A DNA stretch of 5,924 bases. It comes from an uncultured Oscillospiraceae bacterium (lineage in GTDB: Bacteria; Bacillota; Clostridia; Oscillospirales; Acutalibacteraceae). Every line of letters begins with the position of its first letter. Positions within the stretch are counted from its first letter, which is position 1. The position numbers and the translations under genes are program-made. The stretch spans positions 1-5,924 of the forward strand of contig UQOE01000045.1 in NCBI GenBank assembly GCA_900542575.1. Direction: 5' to 3'. Below the pieces are notes generated by a model that was given only the letters and a program-made list of their open reading frames with translations, was not told the DNA's origin and did not search any database. Shown one piece after another: positions 1-5,676 of the stretch.

Positions 1-104
1 TGGCGTTCAAGGAGAACATCTCCCTGAAAGAGGCCTGCGTCAAACTGGGCTATCTCACCGAAGAGGAGTTTGACAAGGTCTTCCATCCGGAGCAGATGGT
101 CTGA
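1..104 (+). CDS. fumC: Class II fumarate hydratase, C-terminal fragment (5' end outside window)
   Basis: Only the last 33 codons are present, in the frame starting at base 3 and ending at TGA 102-104. The peptide contains LKEACVKLGYLTEEEFDKVF and closes with HPEQMV. This matches the C-terminal tail of class II fumarases: E. coli FumC has LGYLSEAEFD followed by RPEQMV, then a few more residues that are absent here. Class II fumarases are cytoplasmic, cofactor-free homotetramers that interconvert malate and fumarate. The next two genes encode a fumarate reductase-type enzyme, which fits the assignment because product and substrate are shared. Aspartate ammonia-lyase belongs to the same superfamily and cannot be fully excluded from so short a tail, but its usual C-terminus lacks the PEQMV ending. 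The catalytic regions lie outside the window. Confidence 0.8.
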   Translation, partial: AFKENISLKEACVKLGYLTEEEFDKVFHPEQMV

Positions 105-122
105 TATAAGCTTATGCGTTTC

Positions 123-159
123 CCTCAGCGGTTCTCTGTCAGAACCGCTGGGGACTTTT
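123..159 (+). terminator. Hairpin with short T-run after fumarase (weak terminator or attenuator)
   Basis: Bases 126-135 (CAGCGGTTCT) and 141-150 (AGAACCGCTG) are perfect inverted repeats around a 5-nt loop. Adding C123-G153, C124-G152 and a T125-G151 wobble gives 13 pairs. The stem is followed by ACTTTTG, so the T-run has only four bases and is not immediately adjacent. The hairpin starts 18 nt after the fumarase stop and lies 90 nt before the next start codon. It could end the fumarase transcript or let part of it through to the next genes. I see no convincing promoter between it and the start at 243, which favours partial read-through. Confidence 0.55.
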
Positions 160-225
160 GGGACTCACGGATATTGTCCTGCGACGGGAACCTCGCCGAC
201 ATACGGGTCTCAAGTTATTCTTCTG

Positions 226-232
226 AAGGAGG
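226..232 (+). promoter_or_regulatory. Ribosome binding site setting the start of the iron-sulfur gene
   Basis: AAGGAGG ends 10 nt before the ATG at 243. The reading frame is open back to an ATG at 114, but that ATG has no Shine-Dalgarno sequence, and the hairpin at 123-153 would then lie inside the gene. The 243 start also places the protein's first residues directly before the [2Fe-2S] ferredoxin-like fold. Confidence 0.85.
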
Positions 233-242
233 ACAGGGCTCT

Positions 243-917
243 ATGCCTAATAACGTAACCATCTATCTGTTCGGAAAACAGTATACTGCTCCGGACAACC
301 TTACTATTATCAAAGCTTACGAGTACTGCGGATATGAACTGACCACCGGTGTCGGCTGCCGCCACGGTTTCTGCGGTGCATGTGCAACCATCTATCGCAT
401 CAAGGGAGAACGGGAGCTCCATTACTGCCTGGCCTGCGAAACGAAAATCAAGGACCAGATGTATATTGCGACTCTTCCGTACTTCCCGATGGAAAAAGCG
501 GTTTACGATCTCAGGAAGGTGAAACCGGACCAGCAGATTATGATGGATCTCTATCCGGAAATCTACTCCTGCATCACCTGCAACACCTGCACGAATACCT
601 GCCCGCAGGGTATCGATGTCATGCACTATATTGAAGATGCACAGAACGGTGACTTCAAGGCCTGTGCCGAGAAATCCTTTGACTGCATCATGTGCGGCTG
701 CTGCTCCTCCCGCTGCCCGGCCGGCATTTCCCACCCGCAGGTGGCAATGCTTGCCCGTCGTCTGAACGGCAAATATATCGCGCCCGAGGCAAGACATCTT
801 ACCAGAATGTGCGAGGGAGTGGAGAACGGTTCGCTTCTCGATGATGTCAATGATCTCATGAACAAATCGGATGAGGAGCTGCAGGCCCTCTACAATTCCC
901 GTAAAATTGAGAAATAA
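243..917 (+). CDS. Fumarate reductase/succinate dehydrogenase-type iron-sulfur subunit (FrdB/SdhB-like)
   Basis: This 224-aa protein should pass electrons between an outside donor or acceptor and the flavoprotein encoded just downstream. An N-terminal [2Fe-2S] ferredoxin domain (about residues 4-80) has Cys39, Cys44, Cys47 and Cys62 in C-x4-C-x2-C-x14-C spacing. A ferredoxin-like dicluster domain follows with two CxxCxxCxxxCP motifs, at Cys110/113/116/120 and Cys148/151/154/158. In E. coli FrdB the second motif lacks one Cys and holds a [3Fe-4S] centre. Here Cys151 is added, so two [4Fe-4S] clusters are predicted. The gap between motifs is 27 residues, against about 45 in E. coli FrdB. There is no signal peptide or membrane helix, and no HdrB-type CCG domain as in methanogen thiol:fumarate reductase. 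The next gene starts 17 bp downstream and its ribosome site overlaps this stop codon, so the two are surely co-expressed. The direction of catalysis cannot be read from the sequence. HdrC-like electron carriers share the dicluster layout, but the N-terminal [2Fe-2S] domain and the partner gene favour FrdB/SdhB type. Confidence 0.88.
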   Translation: MPNNVTIYLFGKQYTAPDNLTIIKAYEYCGYELTTGVGCRHGFCGACATIYRIKGERELHYCLACETKIKDQMYIATLPYFPMEKAVYDLRKVKPDQQIMMDLYPEIYSCITCNTCTNTCPQGIDVMHYIEDAQNGDFKACAEKSFDCIMCGCCSSRCPAGISHPQVAMLARRLNGKYIAPEARHLTRMCEGVENGSLLDDVNDLMNKSDEELQALYNSRKIEK

Positions 918-922
918 GGAGG
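916..922 (+). promoter_or_regulatory. Ribosome binding site overlapping the upstream stop codon
   Basis: AAGGAGG includes the last two bases of the iron-sulfur gene's TAA stop (915-917) and lies 12 nt before the flavoprotein ATG at 935. This arrangement suggests translational coupling, so that the two subunits are made in balanced amounts. Confidence 0.75.
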
Positions 923-934
923 AGCGCAACCGTT

Positions 935-2596
935 ATGTATCCCGAATATTTACAGGCTTCCCTCAAAAAAGTAGAGGAGAAGAGAGACTATAATACGGCC
1001 CTTGAGCCGGAGCGCATGTCTGCAGAGGACAAAGATCAGCTCCTTAAGGCTTTCCACCCGGACTATCGCGAAGACCAGTTTGAGGAACTCAGGGTTGGAG
1101 CCAATAAAGGGGAAAAGGTCAACCATGAGCTGGCCGCTATTTTGCAGGGCCACAGCCGGATGAATGCCGACGATGTCGATCTCGAGCATCCGGACTATGA
1201 TACCGATGTACTTATTATCGGCGGAGGCGGAGCCGGCTGTGCAGCTGCCATTGAGGCAGACGAGGCAGGTGCCGATGTCCTTATTGTCACCAAACTCCGT
1301 GTCGGTGACGCCAACACCATGATGGCAGAGGGCGGCATCCAGGGCGCGGATAAGCCAGGTGACTCCCCGGCACAGCATTTCCTGGACGCCTACGGCGGCG
1401 GCCACTATGCGGCAAAGAAAGAACTCGTCTACAAATTGGTCACAGAGGGCCCAGACGCTCTTCGCTGGCTGACCGATCTCGGCGTTGAGTTCGACAAAGA
1501 TGAAGATGGCAATATGATCACCATCCACGGCGGCGGTACTTCCCGCAAGCGTATGCATGCGGCGAGAGACTATACCGGCGCAGAGATTATGCGTACCCTC
1601 CGCGACGAGGTCCAGTGCCGTCAGATTCCAATTGTGGACTACACGGCTGCCATTGAGCTTATTCAGGACGAGAACGGGAAAGCCGCCGGTGCGGTTCTTC
1701 TTAATACTACGACCAAGGAGCTCAAAGTTGCCCGTGCCAAGACCGTCATCATTGCAACCGGCGGCGCAGGCCGACTTCACTACCAGAAATTCCCGACCTC
1801 AAACCACTATGGTGCTACGGCCGACGGCCTGGTGCTTGCGTACCACTGCGGCGCACTGCTGAAATATCCGGACACGCTGCAGTACCATCCGACTGGTGCC
1901 GCTTACCCGGCGCAGATCCTCGGTGCACTGGTTACCGAAAAGGTCCGCGGTCTGGGTGCCAAGGTCATCAATGTAGACGGTGAGGTCTTCGTCCATCCTC
2001 TGGAGACCCGCGACGTCGAAGCCGCAGCCGTAATCCGTGAGTGCACGGCCCGTGACAAGGGCCTGAAACTGGAAGGCGGAGGACAGGGTGTCTGGCTCGA
2101 CACCCCGATGATCGAGAAAAAGCACGGCGAAGGCACAATCCTTGCCAAAATTCCTGCCATGTTCAAGATGTTTGACAAATATGGCATCGACATGCGCAAA
2201 GAGCCAATCATTATCTATCCGACCCTTCACTACCAGAACGGAGGACTGGACATTAACACCGACTGTGAAGTCACCGGCGTTGAAAACCTGTTTGCAGCCG
2301 GCGAGGTTGTCGGAGGCATTCACGGTCGAAATCGTCTTATGGGCAACTCTCTTCTGGATGTTGTTGTCTTTGGCCGTGACGTCGGCAAAGTTGCCGCTGC
2401 CCGTGCCAAGAGCATGGACCATGTCGGCAAGCTGAACCTTTCCCACATCGAAGCGTTTGAAAAGCAGCTCCAGGATGCCGGAATTGAGTCGGATACGCTG
2501 TCTCCGAAACTGTTCCCGAACTACCGCCAGGCGAGAAATTATCTCGATACGCCGTTTACGGACAGCAGCCAGGTCTCCATTAAAGCAGTTAAATAA
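935..2596 (+). CDS. Fumarate reductase/succinate dehydrogenase-type flavoprotein subunit (FrdA/SdhA-like), divergent
   Basis: This 553-aa catalytic subunit should interconvert fumarate and succinate using FAD. The Rossmann FAD motif GGGGAG lies at residues 96-101 after VLII, and a second FAD contact is AEGG at 131-134. By comparison with E. coli FrdA from memory, the active-site residues are kept: His318 in QYHPTG (FrdA H232), Glu335 and Arg338 in TExxR (E245, R248), Arg359 in RD (the proton donor R287), His432 in HYxxGG (H355) and Arg467 in HGxNRL (R390). Two things differ. The FrdA segment SHTVAAEGG aligns without gaps to ANTMMAEGG, so the FAD-linking His44 is Asn127 and FAD is probably bound non-covalently. 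The usual RGEGG is RGLGA. About 90 residues precede the FAD fold, rich in charged and helical-looking sequence. Only about 70 residues follow VFGR, where FrdA has roughly 190, so most of the C-terminal helical domain is missing. There is no Tat or Sec signal, so a cytoplasmic location is likely. It pairs with the upstream iron-sulfur gene. L-aspartate oxidase is a relative with non-covalent FAD, but the iron-sulfur partner and fumarase neighbour argue against that role. Confidence 0.88.
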   Translation: MYPEYLQASLKKVEEKRDYNTALEPERMSAEDKDQLLKAFHPDYREDQFEELRVGANKGEKVNHELAAILQGHSRMNADDVDLEHPDYDTDVLIIGGGGAGCAAAIEADEAGADVLIVTKLRVGDANTMMAEGGIQGADKPGDSPAQHFLDAYGGGHYAAKKELVYKLVTEGPDALRWLTDLGVEFDKDEDGNMITIHGGGTSRKRMHAARDYTGAEIMRTLRDEVQCRQIPIVDYTAAIELIQDENGKAAGAVLLNTTTKELKVARAKTVIIATGGAGRLHYQKFPTSNHYGATADGLVLAYHCGALLKYPDTLQYHPTGAAYPAQILGALVTEKVRGLGAKVINVDGEVFVHPLETRDVEAAAVIRECTARDKGLKLEGGGQGVWLDTPMIEKKHGEGTILAKIPAMFKMFDKYGIDMRKEPIIIYPTLHYQNGGLDINTDCEVTGVENLFAAGEVVGGIHGRNRLMGNSLLDVVVFGRDVGKVAAARAKSMDHVGKLNLSHIEAFEKQLQDAGIESDTLSPKLFPNYRQARNYLDTPFTDSSQVSIKAVK

Positions 2597-2609
2597 GAGC
2601 CTTGTTTGG

Positions 2610-2643
2610 ACGGCGCAGAGTGCTTTCACTCTGCGCCGTTTTT
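2610..2643 (+). terminator. Strong Rho-independent terminator after the flavoprotein gene
   Basis: Bases 2610-2622 (ACGGCGCAGAGTG) and 2627-2639 (CACTCTGCGCCGT) form a perfect 13-bp stem with a CTTT loop, followed directly by a T-run to 2643. It begins 13 nt after the flavoprotein stop and should end the fumarate module's transcript. Confidence 0.93.
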
Positions 2644-2652
2644 CGCTATAAT
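2625..2652 (+). promoter_or_regulatory. Possible promoter for the glycoside hydrolase/Nudix unit, overlapping the terminator
   Basis: A perfect TATAAT lies at 2647-2652, 51 nt before the hydrolase ATG. The best -35 candidate is TTCACT at 2625-2630 with a 16-bp spacer, matching 4 of 6 consensus bases. That -35 falls in the loop and right arm of the terminator, so the two signals share DNA. The -10 is good and the -35 is poor. Being just after a strong terminator, the downstream genes need a promoter here. Confidence 0.5.
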
Positions 2653-2690
2653 GATTTGGAGAAGAAGTGTGCCCGAACACGAAATGAAAA

Positions 2691-2696
2691 AAGGAG
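2691..2696 (+). promoter_or_regulatory. Ribosome binding site setting the start of the GH2 gene
   Basis: AAGGAG lies 7 nt before the ATG at 2704. The frame stays open upstream to a TTG at 2602, but that start would put the terminator inside the gene, and the extra residues do not resemble a GH2 N-terminus. Confidence 0.85.
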
Positions 2697-2703
2697 CAGT
2701 GTC

Positions 2704-5085
2704 ATGGTAGAGACGATGTATATCAACAACGGCTGGACCTTCTATCCGGAAGAGCATCCGGAACAGAAAAAGATCGTCCGGCTGCCGCATACCAACTGTG
2801 AACTCCCGTTCAACTATTTTGATGAACGTATGTATCAGTTTGTCAGTGTTTACGAGAAAGACCTTACTTTTCCGGAGGAGTGGGCCGGATCTTCCGTCTC
2901 CCTCCGGTTTGAGGGAATTGCCCAGAGCGCAAAGGTTTACCTTAACGGGGAAGCGGTGGGCGAGCACTGGAACGGCTACACCCAGTTTACCTGTCCGCTT
3001 GAAAAGGCCGCCAAATTCGGGGAAATCAATCACATTAAAGTGGTAACCGATGCCCGGGAGTCCCAGGACATTCCGCCGTTCGGCCATGTCATCGACTATT
3101 TGACATACGGCGGCATCTACCGGGAAGTCGCGCTGGAAGTGCGCGGTTCCGCGGTACTGGATCGCCTGTTTGTCCAGGCGGGAGACATCTATTCAAAGGA
3201 CAAAACCTTTCAGGTTTCCTTTGAGACGGAATGCAGCGTAGACCGGCAGAATCGTCCCATCACTGCTGATCTCGCGGTCACTGACGGCAGCGGGGTATTG
3301 ATAGAAAAGAAGGGAGAGCGGGTAACCATCGGCTCCAACACCTTCCGTTTCCACTCAGACCGACTGCAGACCTGGGACCTGGAGCACCCAACTATCTATG
3401 AGCTTACGGTTACGCTCCATTTTGACGGAACGGTGACCGACATTCAGAAGACGACCTTCGGTCTTCGGGAAGCTGTTTTTAAACGGGACGGTTTTTATCT
3501 AAACGGAAAATGCATAAAATTACGCGGCCTTGACCGCCATCAGTCTTACCCATATGTCGGCTATGCTATGCCGGCCTCTATGCAGGTGGATGACGCAGAG
3601 ACTCTCAAATACCGTCTGGGCCTGAACGCCGTCCGCACCTCTCACTATCCGCAGTCCAAATATTTTTTGGATGCCTGCGACCGGCTCGGTCTTCTGGTCT
3701 TTACGGAGGCACCCGGCTGGCAGCATATAGGAAGCAGCTCTGCCTGGCGGGATCAGCACATCCAGAACGTAAAAGAGATGATTCTTGATGACTGGAATCA
3801 CCCAAGTGTTGTGCTGTGGGGTGTACGCATTAATGAATCTCTGGATGACGACGAACTGTACCGACGCGCCAACGATGCGGCCCATGCGCTGGATCCGACG
3901 CGGCAGACCTCCGGCGTCCGCTATCTGAAGCATTCCCATCTTCTCGAAGATGTCTACGCATTTAACGACTTTTCCCATACGGGCAAAAATGCTGGCGTGC
4001 TCCGCAAGGAACTGGTGGCACCGCTCTCCAGGCCCTATCTGATTTCGGAGCACGATGGCCATATGTTCCCGACCAAATCCTATGACTGCGAGGAACACCG
4101 ACTTTCGCAGGCACTTCGCCATGCCCGCGTGGTCAATGACGCGCTGTCCCCTTCAAACGGTATCTCGGGAGTTTTCGGCTGGTGTATGGCCGACTACAAT
4201 ACACATAAGGATTTCGGAAGCGGGGACCGGATCTGCTATCACGGCGTCCTGGACATGTTCCGCAATCCAAAACTTGCCGCTTACTTCTATGAGAGCCAGA
4301 GCGACGACCACGATGTTTTGGAAATCAGTTCTTCTATGGACATCGGCGAACACCCCGGCAGCTGGATCGGCGATATCTACGCCTTTACAAATGCCGATTC
4401 CGTTAAAATGTATCAGAATGGCGAGTACGTTACCGAGTTCTTCCCGGACCGGGAGCATTTCCCAAATCTGCCGCATCCGCCGATTTTGATCGACGATCTG
4501 GTGGGCGACCGTCCGGAGCGACTGGATGGTCTCTCCACAGCGACGGGCAATTTCCTGCGCAAGGCGGTAAAAAATTATATTCACAGCGGACAGGAGGCCG
4601 TCATTGACGCCAGTACGCTTGCGTCTCTTGGAGCCGGCGCGGTCAGAGATCAGCTGACACCGGAAAAGGCGAAAGCCCTGTTCCACAAATATTCCAACAC
4701 CTGGGGCGCCGACGTCACGGTCTACCGGTTTGAAGCCATAAAAGACGGAGAGGTAGTGAAGCAGGCGACAAAGGGCCCTGCTATGGAGTTCCATCTTAAG
4801 ACCGATGCGACGACGACGGAGCTGAAGGAGACTACGACATACGATGTGGCCGAAGTCCGGATTGCAGCGGTGTCAGAGGACGGAAATATCCTGACCTATG
4901 CAAATGATCCGCTTTTGCTGGAGGTATCGGGCGGCCTGGAACTGATAGGCCCATCCGTTATTCCGCTTCGTGGCGGCCTCGCCGGTGTTTATGTGAAGAC
5001 AACCGGGCGGGGGAGCAGTGGAACGCTGACGATCCGCTGCGGCCGCTGTGATGATACTGTGCTTCATTTTAAGATTTCTTACTGA
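2704..5085 (+). CDS. Glycoside hydrolase family 2 protein, beta-galactosidase-like
   Basis: This 793-aa enzyme should hydrolyse a beta-linked glycoside by the retaining mechanism. It shows the GH2 layout: a jelly-roll sugar-binding domain (about 5-150, with FEGIAQSAKVYLNG near 69-82), an Ig-like domain (about 151-255) and a TIM barrel (about 256-532). The acid/base is Glu378 in WGVRINES after NHPSVV (365-370). The nucleophile is probably Glu449 in LISEHDGH. The stretch NAVRTSHYP (308-316) is the usual GH2 barrel signature. After the barrel come a DUF4982-like beta domain (from about 535), a charged helical insertion (about 590-690) and a last Ig-like domain ending with GLELIGPSVIPLRGG. The Asn-x-Lys motif that reads glucuronate in beta-glucuronidases is not at its place before the barrel's end (CYHGVLDMFRNPK instead of NKKG...RKPK). 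I therefore favour a neutral sugar such as galactoside, but the substrate is unproven. There is no signal peptide, so it should act in the cytoplasm on imported oligosaccharides or glycosides. No transporter or regulator is adjacent in this window. Confidence 0.9.
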   Translation: MVETMYINNGWTFYPEEHPEQKKIVRLPHTNCELPFNYFDERMYQFVSVYEKDLTFPEEWAGSSVSLRFEGIAQSAKVYLNGEAVGEHWNGYTQFTCPLEKAAKFGEINHIKVVTDARESQDIPPFGHVIDYLTYGGIYREVALEVRGSAVLDRLFVQAGDIYSKDKTFQVSFETECSVDRQNRPITADLAVTDGSGVLIEKKGERVTIGSNTFRFHSDRLQTWDLEHPTIYELTVTLHFDGTVTDIQKTTFGLREAVFKRDGFYLNGKCIKLRGLDRHQSYPYVGYAMPASMQVDDAETLKYRLGLNAVRTSHYPQSKYFLDACDRLGLLVFTEAPGWQHIGSSSAWRDQHIQNVKEMILDDWNHPSVVLWGVRINESLDDDELYRRANDAAHALDPTRQTSGVRYLKHSHLLEDVYAFNDFSHTGKNAGVLRKELVAPLSRPYLISEHDGHMFPTKSYDCEEHRLSQALRHARVVNDALSPSNGISGVFGWCMADYNTHKDFGSGDRICYHGVLDMFRNPKLAAYFYESQSDDHDVLEISSSMDIGEHPGSWIGDIYAFTNADSVKMYQNGEYVTEFFPDREHFPNLPHPPILIDDLVGDRPERLDGLSTATGNFLRKAVKNYIHSGQEAVIDASTLASLGAGAVRDQLTPEKAKALFHKYSNTWGADVTVYRFEAIKDGEVVKQATKGPAMEFHLKTDATTTELKETTTYDVAEVRIAAVSEDGNILTYANDPLLLEVSGGLELIGPSVIPLRGGLAGVYVKTTGRGSSGTLTIRCGRCDDTVLHFKISY

Positions 5086-5090
5086 GAGGA
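5084..5090 (+). promoter_or_regulatory. Ribosome binding site of the Nudix gene overlapping the GH2 stop
   Basis: GAGAGGA shares two bases with the GH2 TGA stop (5083-5085) and lies 9 nt before the ATG at 5100. The overlap points to one transcript and probable translational coupling of the two genes. Confidence 0.65.
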
Positions 5091-5099
5091 TAACAAAAT

Positions 5100-5576
5100 A
5101 TGCTGAATACGACACTGATTTACATTGAAAATGATGGAAAATATCTGATGCTTCACCGCGTAAAAAAGAAGCATGATATTAACCACGATAAGTGGATCGG
5201 TGTCGGGGGAAAATGCGAGGAAAACGAGAGCCCGGAAGAGTGCGCCGTCCGCGAAGCGTATGAAGAGACCGGGCTCACGCTTCTCCATCCGCAGTACCGC
5301 GGTGTGGTTACCTTCGTCTGCGACAGAGTGGAAGGGGAGTATATGCATCTTTTTACCTGCACGGAGTTTTCCGGGACTCTGCGCGAATGCCAGGAGGGAG
5401 ATTTGCAGTGGATTGATAAGAATATAGTTCCCACGCTTCCAACCTGGGAGGGGGACCGGATTTTCCTGGAAAAGATTGCGCAGCCCTCTCCGTTTTTCTC
5501 GCTGAAACTGGTCTATCAGGGGAACCGGCTGATCTCGAAAGACTGCCATACCTACGGCGTTGCAATAGGTTCCTGA
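5100..5576 (+). CDS. Nudix hydrolase, MutT/8-oxo-dGTP diphosphatase-like
   Basis: This 158-aa cytoplasmic protein has a complete Nudix box, G-x5-E-x7-RE-x2-EE-x-G: Gly37, Glu43, Arg51, Glu52, Glu55, Glu56 and Gly58. Glu52, Glu55 and Glu56 would bind the catalytic Mg2+ or Mn2+. Nudix enzymes cleave nucleoside diphosphates linked to another group. The segment KWIGVGGKCEE before and into the box resembles the MTH1/MutT type (KWNGFGGK), which removes oxidised dGTP from the nucleotide pool. The C-terminal part with PTWEGDRIFLEK (about 113-124) fits Firmicutes members labelled 8-oxo-dGTP diphosphatase. The box proves the family, while the substrate is inferred. The gene begins 14 bp after the GH2 stop and is likely its operon partner. 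No functional link between the two is evident. No terminator follows before the tRNA promoter. Confidence 0.9.
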   Translation: MLNTTLIYIENDGKYLMLHRVKKKHDINHDKWIGVGGKCEENESPEECAVREAYEETGLTLLHPQYRGVVTFVCDRVEGEYMHLFTCTEFSGTLRECQEGDLQWIDKNIVPTLPTWEGDRIFLEKIAQPSPFFSLKLVYQGNRLISKDCHTYGVAIGS

Positions 5577-5612
5577 GACGTGAAAAACATCTAAGATTTC
5601 CCCATTTCTTCC

Positions 5613-5641
5613 TTGACTTTCGTCCGGGCCGTCATTATAAT
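5613..5641 (+). promoter_or_regulatory. Housekeeping sigma-factor promoter of the tRNA operon
   Basis: TTGACT at 5613-5618 and TATAAT at 5636-5641 are separated by exactly 17 bp, which is nearly the consensus. Transcription should begin near 5648, about 29 nt before the first tRNA. The 100-bp gap after the Nudix stop holds this promoter and no recognisable terminator, so read-through from the upstream operon may add to tRNA transcription. Confidence 0.88.
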
Positions 5642-5647
5642 AAAGAA

Positions 5648-5664
5648 GTCGCTTGTGAAGCGGC
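5648..5664 (+). other. Small hairpin in the tRNA leader
   Basis: CGCTT at 5650-5654 pairs with AAGCG at 5658-5662 around a GTG loop, extended by a T5649-G5663 wobble and G5648-C5664. It sits at the predicted 5' end of the tRNA transcript. It may simply be leader structure removed with processing. Confidence 0.35.
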
Positions 5665-5676
5665 GGCCTGTGATGT

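Noticed and set aside
106..115. Perfect palindrome ATAAGCTTAT
   Set aside because: Ten bases with no loop or partner copy. It is not placed as an operator relative to any promoter and is expected by chance.
158..206. Possible promoter before the iron-sulfur gene (TTGGGA or TTGTCC as -35)
   Set aside because: Neither has an acceptable -10 at 16-18 bp, so I could not support a promoter.
114..242. Upstream ATG extension of the iron-sulfur protein
   Set aside because: It has no Shine-Dalgarno at 114, would read through the hairpin, and yields residues unlike any [2Fe-2S] domain start. The ATG at 243 has a strong site.
210..929. Long open frame on the minus strand (239 codons)
   Set aside because: It lies wholly opposite the iron-sulfur gene, whose cysteine motifs prove the plus-strand frame. 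It has no ribosome site or recognisable domain.
950..2680. Two long minus-strand open frames (950-1780 and 1799-2680)
   Set aside because: Both mirror the flavoprotein gene, and the second also runs through the terminator. They show no family motifs and are explained by codon bias of the real gene.
3520..4794. Minus-strand open frames opposite the GH2 gene
   Set aside because: The GH2 frame is continuous with catalytic motifs in order. The reverse frames have no motifs or start signals.
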